A DNA stretch of 64,000 bases, from the NCBI RefSeq assembly GCF_027706725.1, contig NZ_JAQFWQ010000025.1, positions 1 to 64,000 of the forward strand, in the 5' to 3' direction. This DNA comes from Nocardiopsis endophytica (GTDB lineage Bacteria > Actinomycetota > Actinomycetes > Streptosporangiales > Streptosporangiaceae). Shown one piece after another: positions 8,764-16,759 of the stretch. Below the pieces are notes generated by a model. That model was given only the letters and a program-made list of their open reading frames with translations. It was not told where the DNA came from and did not search any database. Position numbers and translations under genes: made by a program. Positions within the stretch are counted from its first letter, which is position 1. Each line of letters starts with the position of its first letter.

Positions 8764-9279
8764 ATGAAGCTCGTAGCCTCGACGAACCGGGCTCCCGCAT
8801 CCGTCAACCGATACCTGCTGCCCCACGAACAGGACGTCGTCACCATCCGGCGGCACCCCGCCGTGCTGATGACGCCCGTGGCACTGGTCCTGGGCGCCCT
8901 CATCATGGCCGGCATCCTCAGCAACACGGCACTGGCCGCCACGCCGACCGCGCTGGCCGTCATCTGGTGGGTGTGGCTGCTGGTGCTGGTGTGGTTCGTC
9001 TGGAAGGTCGCGGAGTGGTCGGTGGACTACTTCGTGATCACCTCCGCGAGGCTGCTGCTCACCCAGGGTCTGATCACCCGCCAGGTGAACATGATGCCGC
9101 TCGGCAAGGTCACCGACATGCGCTTCGAGCGGTCCCTCGTGGGCCGCTTCCTGGGGTACGGCACGTTCGTGATGGAGTCGGCCGGTCAGGACCAGGCCCT
9201 CAGCCGGATCAACTTCGTTCCCTACCCGGAGCAGCTCTACCTTGAGGTGGTCGGCCTGATCTTCCCCGACAAGGGGTAG
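8764..9279 (+). CDS. PH domain-containing membrane protein
   Basis: 171-aa protein with two closely spaced membrane helices (about residues 40-58 and 66-84), then a bacterial PH-like domain of the YdbS/YdbT type (VDYFVITSARLLLTQGLITRQVNMMPLGKVTDM). The family is membrane-bound with the PH domain in the cytoplasm; ligand and role are unknown. It follows the 54-aa membrane gene by 19 nt and is followed by a T-tailed terminator, which defines the end of a short operon. Confidence 0.85.
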   Translation: MKLVASTNRAPASVNRYLLPHEQDVVTIRRHPAVLMTPVALVLGALIMAGILSNTALAATPTALAVIWWVWLLVLVWFVWKVAEWSVDYFVITSARLLLTQGLITRQVNMMPLGKVTDMRFERSLVGRFLGYGTFVMESAGQDQALSRINFVPYPEQLYLEVVGLIFPDKG

Positions 9280-9307
9280 TCGCCGCCACGGGACCGGGGT
9301 ACCCAGG

Positions 9308-9336
9308 GGCGTCCGCCGCATGGCGGGCGCCTTTTT
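9308..9336 (+). terminator. Terminator after the PH-domain gene
   Basis: GGCGTCCGCC / GGCGGGCGCC stem (one G:T pair) with a GCAT loop and five T. Confidence 0.88.
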
Positions 9337-9504
9337 CGTGCCTGCGGGTGCCGGTCCGGCGCCCCCGCGGGCGGCCGCTGTTCACCCGCGCTCCCCGTCG
9401 TCCCCCTTTTGTTCACCTTCTGTTCACCTTGACCCCACCACCCGGGCCGACCTGCGAATACGTCGCCCACACCCCCCGCGGGTCCCGGGTTTGGGGAACG
9501 TTGA

Positions 9505-9534
9505 GTTGACTCTTAGGTGAACGAGGGGTTAACG
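9505..9534 (+). promoter_or_regulatory. Promoter of the 74-aa basic protein gene
   Basis: TTGACT (9505-9510), an 18-nt spacer, TAACGT (9529-9534): a clear SigA-type (housekeeping) promoter. It predicts a transcript start near 9541 and a leader of about 30 nt. Confidence 0.65.
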
Positions 9535-9569
9535 TAAGGCCTCTTGCGATAGACGAAGGGGGTGCCGCC

Positions 9570-9794
9570 ATGGTTCGCAGGCAGGGCATGGCAGCTCAGT
9601 CCGGCCGCCCCGCTCCGACCCGGCGCCGTACGCGCCCCACCGTGGTGCGCCGCGCACCCGGTGCGCTGCGCCGCGCCGACCCCGCTCCTCCCGCGCCCCG
9701 CGCCTCGGAGGAGACCGACCGCCGCCCGGCGATGTCCTGGGTGCTGGTGGAAGACGCGAACGGCCGCATGCGGCCGGAGGCCCGCTGGATCTGA
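9570..9794 (+). CDS. Small basic hypothetical protein
   Basis: 74 aa. The N-terminal two thirds are Arg/Pro/Ala-rich and probably disordered; the end (MSWVLVEDANGRMRPEARWI) is ordered-looking. I do not recognise a family with certainty. The gene has a good promoter 36 nt upstream and a strong hairpin after it, which favours a real gene over a chance frame. An internal Met at the ordered tail could allow a much shorter product. Confidence 0.5.
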   Translation: MVRRQGMAAQSGRPAPTRRRTRPTVVRRAPGALRRADPAPPAPRASEETDRRPAMSWVLVEDANGRMRPEARWI

Positions 9795-9837
9795 CCGGGG
9801 CCGGACCACCGCGCGAAGAGCGCGCGGCGAAGACGAT

Positions 9838-9870
9838 CGAGGGGGACGACGCACCGCGTCGTCCCCCTCG
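9838..9870. terminator. Bidirectional terminator between convergent genes
   Basis: CGAGGGGGACGACG pairs with CGTCGTCCCCCTCG around CACCG. It lies between the plus-strand 74-aa gene and the minus-strand DUF2000 gene and can serve both. Confidence 0.75.
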
Positions 9871-9886
9871 TCCGTGCGCGGAGCGC

Positions 9887-10306
9887 TCACTTCAGCAGCG
9901 GCAGCCGCTTGGTGAGCGCGTTCACCCGGGCCTTCGGGCCGAACAGCGCCAGCGCCCGGTACACCAGCTCCTCGGACCCGGTCCGCGCCAGGTCCTCCAG
10001 GTAGGAACCGTAGTCCCGGGCCCGGCGCGCCGTGTCGGTGAAGCCGACCGCGGTCACGCCGTCCCGCTCACGCCCCGCCTCGTACAGGGCGCGGATCCGC
10101 TCCGGGTCGGCCGCGAGCGTGGGGATCGGATGCGGGTCGATCCCCGCGTGCACCCCGCCCGAGGCGTCCTTCCCGTCGGCGCCCAGCGGACCGTCCAGCC
10201 GGCGCCCCAGCGCCAGCGCGGCCACGGCCGCCGCATTCGCCGCGCCGCCCCGGTCCATGTCGGCGTCCACCACCACGACGAGCTTGTTCCGCAGCGCCAT
10301 CGCCAT
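9887..10306 (-). CDS. DUF2000 domain-containing protein
   Basis: 139-aa protein of the DUF2000 family, which has a peptidyl-tRNA-hydrolase-like fold but unknown activity. Characteristic elements: KLVVVVDADMDRGGAANAAA near the start and HPIPTLAADPERIRALYEAGRE in the middle. Start ATG 10306 has GGGAGGAG upstream. It is divergent from an Lrp-type regulator 118 bp away, a standard arrangement for a regulator and its target. Confidence 0.85.
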   Translation of the reverse strand: MAMALRNKLVVVVDADMDRGGAANAAAVAALALGRRLDGPLGADGKDASGGVHAGIDPHPIPTLAADPERIRALYEAGRERDGVTAVGFTDTARRARDYGSYLEDLARTGSEELVYRALALFGPKARVNALTKRLPLLK

Positions 10307-10424
10307 CCGGTCGCTCCTCCCGTCACCACTCCGGTCGAGAACTCCCCGCAGACACTAGACGCGTGTCCGCCATGAACCCCGGCCCATCGAACATTCGGCC
10401 GGATCCCGTGCCAGACTCCGGCAC

Positions 10425-10892
10425 ATGGACGAACTTGATTCGGAGATCACCGCCCTCCTCCAGGCGGACGCGCGGATCTCCAACCGGGAACTGGCCCGCC
10501 GCCTCGGCGTCGCACCGTCCACCTGCCTGGAACGGGTCCGCTCGCTCACCCGGCGCGGCGTGATCCGCGGCTACCACGCCGACATCGACCGCCAGGCGCT
10601 GAACCGCGGCGCCGAGGCACTGGTGTCGGTCCAGGTGCGCCCGCTCAGCCGGGCCGTCATCGTGCAGTTCAAGGAGACCGTGGCGGCCTTCCCCGAGGTG
10701 CTGTCGGTGTTCGTGCTCGCGGGCGGCGACGACTTCGTCCTGCACGTGGCCGTGCAGGACCTGGACGCCCTGCACGGCTTCCTGCTGGACAAGCTCAGCA
10801 AGCGCAAGGAGATCGCGGGGTTCCGGACCTCGGTCATCTTCCAGAGCCGGCACAGCACGGTGGTCACCCGGCTGCCCGACACATCGGAGTGA
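10425..10892 (+). CDS. Lrp/AsnC family transcriptional regulator
   Basis: 155 aa: an N-terminal AsnC-type helix-turn-helix (residues 4-50, with ISNRELARRLGVAPSTCLERV), then an alpha/beta RAM ligand domain (residues 65-145). Such regulators bind an amino acid and form octamers on DNA. The divergent DUF2000 gene is the likely target. The ATG has little ribosome-site sequence; the short distance from GATCCCGTGCCAGACT leaves a leaderless or short-leader start possible. Confidence 0.9.
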   Translation: MDELDSEITALLQADARISNRELARRLGVAPSTCLERVRSLTRRGVIRGYHADIDRQALNRGAEALVSVQVRPLSRAVIVQFKETVAAFPEVLSVFVLAGGDDFVLHVAVQDLDALHGFLLDKLSKRKEIAGFRTSVIFQSRHSTVVTRLPDTSE

Positions 10893-10914
10893 CGCGCCGG
10901 CCCCCGCGCGCCGG

Positions 10915-11472
10915 TCAGGCGCTCCACCGCTTGCGCTCGACCGCGGCCGGACCGGTCACCACCGCGCCGGGCGGCACGTCCTTGGTGACGACGGTCCCGG
11001 CGCCGACCACGGCACCGCGTCCGATGGTGACACCGGGCAGGACCGTGACCGCCGCGCCCAGCCACGCCCTGGCCTCGATCGTGATGGGCGCCATCGTGAG
11101 GAACTCGCTCCGCTGAACGGGGTCCGACGGGTGGTCGGTGGCGATGAGGTTGGTCTTCGGCCCGATCATGACTCCGTCACCGAGGCGGATCGTGCCCGCG
11201 CCCGAGTAGTCCATGAACGTGCAGCCCTGGTTGACGAAGACGTTCTCACCGAAGTCGATGCCGAGCCCGTAGTGGCTGTAGAAGGGCGGGTAGACGGTGA
11301 CCGACTCGGGCACGGCCCTGCCCGTGATCTCCTTCAGCAGAGCGGCGCGCGCGGCCTTGTCCTCGTAGGGCAGGGCGTTGAGCCGCGCGGTGAGCGTGTT
11401 CACGTGCTCGATCCGCTCGGCCACGCGTGCGAACTCGGGCGTGCGGATGTACAGGCGGTCGCGATCGGACAT
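10915..11472 (-). CDS. Maltose/galactoside O-acetyltransferase-type enzyme
   Basis: 185-aa left-handed beta-helix acetyltransferase of the Maa/LacA/NodL group. A Mac N-terminal domain (residues 1-55) is followed by hexapeptide repeats and the catalytic His in IATDHPSDP, ending in PGAVVTGPAAVERKRW. It uses acetyl-CoA to modify a sugar or related alcohol; the substrate is not deducible. ATG 11472 follows GGGGA. It is divergent from a LysR-type regulator. Confidence 0.88.
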   Translation of the reverse strand: MSDRDRLYIRTPEFARVAERIEHVNTLTARLNALPYEDKAARAALLKEITGRAVPESVTVYPPFYSHYGLGIDFGENVFVNQGCTFMDYSGAGTIRLGDGVMIGPKTNLIATDHPSDPVQRSEFLTMAPITIEARAWLGAAVTVLPGVTIGRGAVVGAGTVVTKDVPPGAVVTGPAAVERKRWSA

Positions 11473-11601
11473 GAGGGTTCCCCAGGGACTCGGGCCGGAC
11501 CCGTCGGGCGGTGCCCGGCGGGTGATCAACCGCGCGTTGATCGGAGCCATCAAAACGAGCGCCATGACCCGGGATCAAACAACGGGCACGACGGCCACGG
11601 G

Positions 11602-11614
11602 CAACCATTGGTTG
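11602..11614. promoter_or_regulatory. Palindromic operator between LysR and acetyltransferase genes
   Basis: CAACCA-T-TGGTTG, a perfect 6-bp inverted repeat, 10 bp before the LysR start. Its size and place suit a regulator half-site pair for autoregulation. Confidence 0.5.
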
Positions 11615-11624
11615 TCCGCCTAGG

Positions 11625-12575
11625 ATGACCGGCATGGACGTCGCCGCGGTACGCACCTTCGTCGCCGTCGTCGAGGCGGGACAGTTCCAAGAGGCCGCCG
11701 CCGACCTGTCGATCACCCCGCAGGCGGTCTCCAAACGCGTCGCGGCGCTGGAGTCGGAGCTCGGCGTCCGCCTCTTCACCCGGGACGCGCGCGGCGCGCG
11801 GACCACCATCGACGGGCAGGCGTTCCTGCCTCACGCCCGGGCGCTCCTCCAGGCCGCCGAGCGGGCCGTCGACTCGGTACGGCCGGGCGGCCGCGCCCTG
11901 CGCGTCGACGTCATCGGCCGACGGGCCTGCATGGCGGGACTACTGCGCGGCTTCAACGCGGCCCGTCCCGACATCGCGCTGGACGTCGTGACGCTGTTCG
12001 ATTTCGACGCCGCCATCGCCGCCGTCGAGGCGGGCACGATCGACGCGACGTTCCGCGCCGTGACCATGCCGGGCAGCCGGCTGCCGCACGGCGTGGAGGC
12101 CGCCCCCGTCTTCGACGAGCCGCTCCACCTGTTCACCGGACCGGACCACGTGTTCGCGGACGCCGCCGCGATCACCCCGGCCCGACTCGCGGGGCAGCGG
12201 GTCTGGATGCCGGGCAACATGCCCGGCACCGAGTGGGCCGCCTACTACGACGCGTTCGCCGCGGACTTCGGGGCCGTCATCGATACGGGCGGCCCGAACT
12301 TCGGGATCGACCACCTGTTCGACACCATCGCCGAGTCCACGACGCTGGTCACCTTCATCGGCGAGCGGACCCCGCTGGTCTGGCCCGCGGGGCACAGCCT
12401 GCGCCGCATCCCCATCACGGACCCGGTGCCGGTCTATCCGCACTCACTGGTGTGGCGGAGCGACAACCCGCATCCCGCCCTGGCCGCCCTGCGCGACCAC
12501 CTCGCGTCCGCCTACCCCGGACGCCCCGAGAGCGGCGTGTGGGTCCCCGAATGGACCCGGCCGGAGGCGGCGTGA
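11625..12575 (+). CDS. LysR family transcriptional regulator
   Basis: 316 aa. The N-terminal winged helix-turn-helix is clear (DVAAVRTFVAVVEAGQFQEA, then SITPQAVSKRVAALESELGVRLF), followed by a periplasmic-binding-like effector domain. Start ATG 11625, or ATG 11634 three codons later. It probably controls itself and the divergent acetyltransferase through the palindrome just upstream. Its stop lies 7 nt from that of dnaB, with which it converges, leaving no room for a separate terminator. Confidence 0.9.
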   Translation: MTGMDVAAVRTFVAVVEAGQFQEAAADLSITPQAVSKRVAALESELGVRLFTRDARGARTTIDGQAFLPHARALLQAAERAVDSVRPGGRALRVDVIGRRACMAGLLRGFNAARPDIALDVVTLFDFDAAIAAVEAGTIDATFRAVTMPGSRLPHGVEAAPVFDEPLHLFTGPDHVFADAAAITPARLAGQRVWMPGNMPGTEWAAYYDAFAADFGAVIDTGGPNFGIDHLFDTIAESTTLVTFIGERTPLVWPAGHSLRRIPITDPVPVYPHSLVWRSDNPHPALAALRDHLASAYPGRPESGVWVPEWTRPEAA

Positions 12576-12582
12576 GGACCGC

Positions 12583-15500
12583 CTATCCGGGCGCCATGTC
12601 GACGAAGCGGCTGTAGTGCCCCTGGAAGGCGACGGTGACCTCGGCGGTGGGCCCGTTGCGGTGCTTGGCCACGATGATGTCGGCCTCCCCCGCCCGAGGG
12701 GACTCTTTGTCGTGAACATCCTCCCGGTAGAGCAGGAGCACCATGTCGGCATCCTGCTCGATCGAGTTGTGCACGTTTATCCCATTTGCCACGAAATTGT
12801 GGGCGCCCAGCACCGTCGCATCGTAGACCTCTTGGGGCCCCAGCGGTTCGATCTCGGCGACCTCGTCCCAGAAGACGTCGTTGGTGGCGACAAGGTCCAG
12901 CTCCGCATCGTCGAGCACCTGGGCGACCTGCCCCATGCGCTCCCTGCTCGGCGCGTGCTTCCACATGGTGCTTCCGCAGTACTGCGTCCCCACGGCCGAC
13001 GCGAACTCGCGCTGGGTCATCCCCTTCTCCTCGAGGGTGGTGCGCACCCGGTCCCAGACCTGGACCGGAATCGTGTCGAGGTTGGTATTGGGGGTGCGGT
13101 CCACGAGCTCCTCACGGCACACCTCGGCCATGAGGCCCCGCTCGCCGTAGACCCCGATCTTCTTCAGGAAGCGCACCTGGTTCTCGCCGCCGACGACGTG
13201 CAGCTGGTAGCCAGGGCGGTAGTCGCCCTTCTTCACCTTCTTCAACCGCGTCATGACGTTGAACCGGAGGAGCAGAGCCGCCACATCGTCGACGAGCCGC
13301 CGACTGGTCGAGGCGTAATAGATCCTCGCCTGGCCCGCCTTGGCGTCCCAGAAGACGCAGCCGTCGGTGGCCCAGAGGTGGTGCAGGAACAGCGCCGCCT
13401 GGTCATTGGCGAGGCCGAAGACGGGCCTCGGGACGAACTTCTCGTGGCTGCGCAGACCGAAGAGGCCGAGCCCGTCGAGCCACTCGGCGATCGGATTCCG
13501 CCTTCCGCGGCTGAGGCGATGGGGCGAACGCAGCCGGAGGCTGGTCGCTCCGGCCTCCTCGTGGTCGTCGCGAACGGGAGCGATCCCGAAGTGGTCCGCC
13601 GCCCGCTCCACGGCCTTGAGATTGGCCTCGTCGGCGCTCGCGTACCGGATGGGCTGACGCTTGACGAACGACCCGTCCCCGATCAGGTGGCCGAGCATGA
13701 CCACTTCGGCCTCTGGCCAGCGCTCCGCGGACTCCGGGGCGGGCGTGTGCCGGGGAACGGCGATCCTGTCCCCGACGGTCAGGGTCGAGAGCTGCCGCCA
13801 CCCCTCATAGGCGAGGAAAGGGTGGTTCGCCGAGGCCGTGACCTCGCGCCCCGACCGCAGGCGAAGACGGAAGGTCTCCTTGACCCCGCTGGAGAACACG
13901 TGCGTCATCGTCCGCGGAATCAGCCGGAGGCGCTCATCCAGCGCCCACACGGGTATGTCCCTCTCCCCCGACGCGTACAGCTCCCCCATGGTGGTCTCGG
14001 CCCCCGTGTCGGCCCGGAGGATGCGAGTATCCGCTGTCAGGCACCCGGACTCACGCAGGTCGCTGACCTGGGGCTTTTTGTCCGTTCTCTGTTCAGGACC
14101 CCGGTTGAGCTGGGAGAGTGCGATGACCGGGACCTCCAGCTCCTTGGCGAGGAGCTTCAGTGAACGGGAGAACTCCGAGACCTCCTGTTGACGGCTCTCG
14201 ACGCGGCCCGAGGAGCTCATGAGCTGCAGGTAGTCGACGATGACGAGCTTGAGGTCGTGCTGCTGCTTCAGGCGGCGGCACTTGGCCCGGATCTCCATCA
14301 TCGACATGTTCGGGGAGTCGTCGATGAAGAGCGGCGCCCCGGCGACCTCGCCCATTCTCCGTGCCAGGCGCTGCCAGTCGTCGTCGGTCATCAGCCCGGA
14401 CCGCATGGTGTGCAGCGGCACCCGCGCCTCTGCGGAGAGCAGCCGCATGACGATCTCGTTGCGCCCCATCTCCAGACTGAAGAAGACCGAGGTCAACTGG
14501 TGCTTGATGGACGCCGCACGGGCGAAATCAAGGGCGAGCGTGGAATTGTGCGTGGGGACCATCGAGCGGGTCGCCAGGTACATGTGGTCGGGATGATCGA
14601 CCTGCACGCACCTGACCGGGACGCTCTCGATCGGACGGACCTCGGTGATGAACCTGCGTCCGCAGCGCGCGTAGGCCCGTCCTGCGCCCCGCTCGGCGTG
14701 CGCCTGCTGCTTGCGGCTCAGGCGGAAGACCGGATCCGGGGTGCTGAAGGTGAGCGTGTAGCAGAGGGAGGTCTCCTCGGTCCGGCCCTCGACCCGCTTC
14801 ACCGACATCCCGGTCCGGTACCCCAGGCTGTGGACGAGTTCCCGGACGTCTTCGGCCAGACGCCGGTCGACGACGGAGAACTGGACGCACCCGCTGTGCG
14901 CGACCGTCCCGTCCGTGTCCAGGAGACCCGCGAGCAGAGCACGGCGCTGCCCCTCGGACGCCCTCAGGTACTCGGAGGGGATGTGCTTGTTCCCGAGGAC
15001 GCCGATGGTCCTCAGAAGCGCCTGGAGGCTTCCATGGTCGTCGATGCACTCGCGGCAGCGCGACTGGGCGAAGCACTTCTTCCCACAGTCGACGCAGGTG
15101 GTGTGCGGCACCGGATCGGAGATGAACCGGGCCTTGCCTCCGCACGACTGGCCGCACGTTCTCACGTGGGGAAGCTTCGGTACGAAGTCCGCACCGCACA
15201 CGACGCATCGGCGCGGCTGGGCCGTGCCGTCCTCTCCGGGGAGGCGGACGGAGTAGGTGAGCGTCTGGTTGCCGACCGGCTTGACCACGAATCCATCGGC
15301 CTCGATCTCCATGAGGAGTTCGGCATCGACGGTCGAGACGCGCGCCGCCTTCGAGGCGCCGTCGCCGAGCCAGGCGCCCAACGTGTAGGGGGGAACCGGC
15401 AGGTCCCGTTCCTCCAGCGCCAACGGCTCCGTGTTGGCCACCGAATGGTTCAGCCTGGCGTCGGCGGTGGCACAGCGCAGCGTCTCCGCGATCTGCCGGG

Positions 15501-16428
15501 TCGTCCGGACCTCGGGAACGCCCCCCGGGGTCCGCCTCGATGCCCGTGTGTCCGTGCGCCACTGGTGCTCGGCGTCGGCGACGACCGTCGTGCCGTCGTC
15601 GAACACCACCTCATAGCAGGGGCGCCCCTCCATCACCTCGGTCGCCGCCACGACCCGGGTAGGGGTGCCGTCCGGCGCGACGAGCGCGTCGCCGACCCGC
15701 ACCTCCCCCATGGTGGTCCACCCGTCCGGCGTGGGAAGCGGCGTGTCCAGGGCGAGGGCCTTGCCCACTGCCGGCCTTGCGGCGATGATCACCATTTGTC
15801 CGGCGTGCAGGCCGTTGGTGAGCTGGTCGAAGTCGGTGAAGCCGGTCGGGACTCCGGTCATGGAGCCGTCGTGGGCGGAGATCGCCTCGATCTCGTCCAG
15901 GGCGCCCGGCATGATGTCGCTCAGCGGGAGGTAGTCCTCCCCCGTGCGCTTCTCGGCGACGCGGAAGACCTCGGCCTGGGCCTGGTCCACGATGTCGTCG
16001 ACCTCGCCGTCGCCGGTGTAGCCCATCTGGGCGATGTGCGTGCCCACCTCCACCAGGCGGCGCAGCACCGCCCGGTCGGCCACGATGCGGGCGTAGTACC
16101 CGGCGTTGGCCGCGGTGGGGATGGCCTCGGTCAGCGTGTGCAGGTACGGCGCCCCGCCGACGCGGGCGATCTCGCCGCGCTTGGTCAGCTCGGCGTTGAC
16201 GCTGATCGCGTCCACCGGCTCGCCGCGCGAGAACAGGTCCACGACCGCGTCGTAGACCGTCTGGTGCGCGGGCCGGTAGAAGTCGCTGGAGCGCACGATC
16301 TCGACGACCTCGGTGATGGCGTCCTTGGACAGCAGCATGCCGCCCAGGACGCTCTGCTCCGCCAGGATGTCGTGCGGCGGGGTCCGGTCGAACCCGCTGT
16401 GCTCCGACGGCTGCTCGGCGACGCTCAC
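12583..16428 (-). CDS. dnaB: Replicative DNA helicase DnaB with two inteins
   Basis: Precursor of 1281 aa. Removing two inteins leaves a 450-aa helicase of normal size: residues 1-223 (N-domain and start of the RecA fold up to ARPAVGK), 629-795 (from STLALDF through DYLQL to DLRESG) and 1222-1281 (SIEQDADMV to the end). The inteins interrupt the Walker A loop between Lys and Ser/Thr, and the conserved DLRESG/SIEQD loop. So the protein should have no ATPase activity until both splice. GTG 16428 follows GGGGGAGAGTAC; the longer upstream frame has no family match. DnaB unwinds DNA at the fork and is presumably loaded by DciA, encoded at 62374-62934. Confidence 0.97.
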   Translation of the reverse strand: MSVAEQPSEHSGFDRTPPHDILAEQSVLGGMLLSKDAITEVVEIVRSSDFYRPAHQTVYDAVVDLFSRGEPVDAISVNAELTKRGEIARVGGAPYLHTLTEAIPTAANAGYYARIVADRAVLRRLVEVGTHIAQMGYTGDGEVDDIVDQAQAEVFRVAEKRTGEDYLPLSDIMPGALDEIEAISAHDGSMTGVPTGFTDFDQLTNGLHAGQMVIIAARPAVGKALALDTPLPTPDGWTTMGEVRVGDALVAPDGTPTRVVAATEVMEGRPCYEVVFDDGTTVVADAEHQWRTDTRASRRTPGGVPEVRTTRQIAETLRCATADARLNHSVANTEPLALEERDLPVPPYTLGAWLGDGASKAARVSTVDAELLMEIEADGFVVKPVGNQTLTYSVRLPGEDGTAQPRRCVVCGADFVPKLPHVRTCGQSCGGKARFISDPVPHTTCVDCGKKCFAQSRCRECIDDHGSLQALLRTIGVLGNKHIPSEYLRASEGQRRALLAGLLDTDGTVAHSGCVQFSVVDRRLAEDVRELVHSLGYRTGMSVKRVEGRTEETSLCYTLTFSTPDPVFRLSRKQQAHAERGAGRAYARCGRRFITEVRPIESVPVRCVQVDHPDHMYLATRSMVPTHNSTLALDFARAASIKHQLTSVFFSLEMGRNEIVMRLLSAEARVPLHTMRSGLMTDDDWQRLARRMGEVAGAPLFIDDSPNMSMMEIRAKCRRLKQQHDLKLVIVDYLQLMSSSGRVESRQQEVSEFSRSLKLLAKELEVPVIALSQLNRGPEQRTDKKPQVSDLRESGCLTADTRILRADTGAETTMGELYASGERDIPVWALDERLRLIPRTMTHVFSSGVKETFRLRLRSGREVTASANHPFLAYEGWRQLSTLTVGDRIAVPRHTPAPESAERWPEAEVVMLGHLIGDGSFVKRQPIRYASADEANLKAVERAADHFGIAPVRDDHEEAGATSLRLRSPHRLSRGRRNPIAEWLDGLGLFGLRSHEKFVPRPVFGLANDQAALFLHHLWATDGCVFWDAKAGQARIYYASTSRRLVDDVAALLLRFNVMTRLKKVKKGDYRPGYQLHVVGGENQVRFLKKIGVYGERGLMAEVCREELVDRTPNTNLDTIPVQVWDRVRTTLEEKGMTQREFASAVGTQYCGSTMWKHAPSRERMGQVAQVLDDAELDLVATNDVFWDEVAEIEPLGPQEVYDATVLGAHNFVANGINVHNSIEQDADMVLLLYREDVHDKESPRAGEADIIVAKHRNGPTAEVTVAFQGHYSRFVDMAPG
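12766..14043 (-). other. Intein 2 of DnaB (class 1, 426 aa)
   Basis: Starts with Cys1 (CLTADTRILR) and ends GINVHN before Ser+1 of the C-extein, at the classic DnaB intein site (DLRESG^SIEQD). Splicing blocks: A (CLTADTRIL), B with His74 (ANHPF), F with VYDATVLGAHNF, G with His425-Asn426. The endonuclease region has one good LAGLIDADG-type motif (LGHLIGDG, 117-124) and a degenerate second (HHLWATDG, 221-228). A helix-turn-helix-like stretch (about 330-365, EEKGMTQREFASAVG) lies between it and block F and may aid target binding. Confidence 0.95.
14545..15759 (-). other. Intein 1 of DnaB (class 3-like, 405 aa)
   Basis: Begins with Ala, not Cys or Ser, so the normal first N-to-S/O shift is impossible. 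It carries the class 3 triad: Trp67 in block B (AEHQW), Cys384 in block F (PVRCVQVDH) and Thr403 in block G (VPTHN), followed by Ser+1. It sits inside the Walker A loop (PAVGK^STLALD). LAGLIDADG motifs are both good (LGAWLGDG 127-134; LLAGLLDTDG 275-284). Between them are nine Cys in zinc-ribbon spacing (185, 188, 202, 206, 222, 225, 229, 235, 238). Confidence 0.94.
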
Positions 16429-16759
16429 GTACTCTCCCCCTGATGACGGCCGGTCCTGCCTGCACCGGCCCAAGCGATTGTCCCGACCGCGGACCCCGCA
16501 AGGCAAAGCGGCCTGTGGACGCCGCTGGGGAGATCCTGTGGACGAGTGCGGAGTTCCTGCGGATAGCTTGTGCACAACGCCTGTGGATAACTCCTGTGCA
16601 CTCCCCGCACATACGGTATGAGCTGCGAAAACCTTATGCACCGCCTGTGCGTGAAAGAAACCGCACACATCTTCGTCCACAGGTTTTCCACAGGGCGTTC
16701 GACACACCGTGGACGCCGGTCCCCCACCTCGAACACGTGTCCGGTAGCGTGGCCGGGCC
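16429..16759. promoter_or_regulatory. dnaB upstream region with DnaA-box cluster
   Basis: 331 bp between divergent dnaB and the MATE gene. A perfect DnaA box TTATCCACA is on the minus strand at 16582-16590. One-mismatch or weaker boxes are at 16514-16522, 16537-16545, 16673-16681 and 16684-16692 (TTTTCCACA). The density of TGTGGA/TCCACA is far above the rest of the window except oriC and the dnaA leader. No gene seen. Confidence 0.6.

Noticed and set aside
14188-16443. 751-codon plus-strand frame over dnaB
   Set aside because: Mirror frame of the helicase and inteins; low-complexity, no ribosome site, no domain seen.
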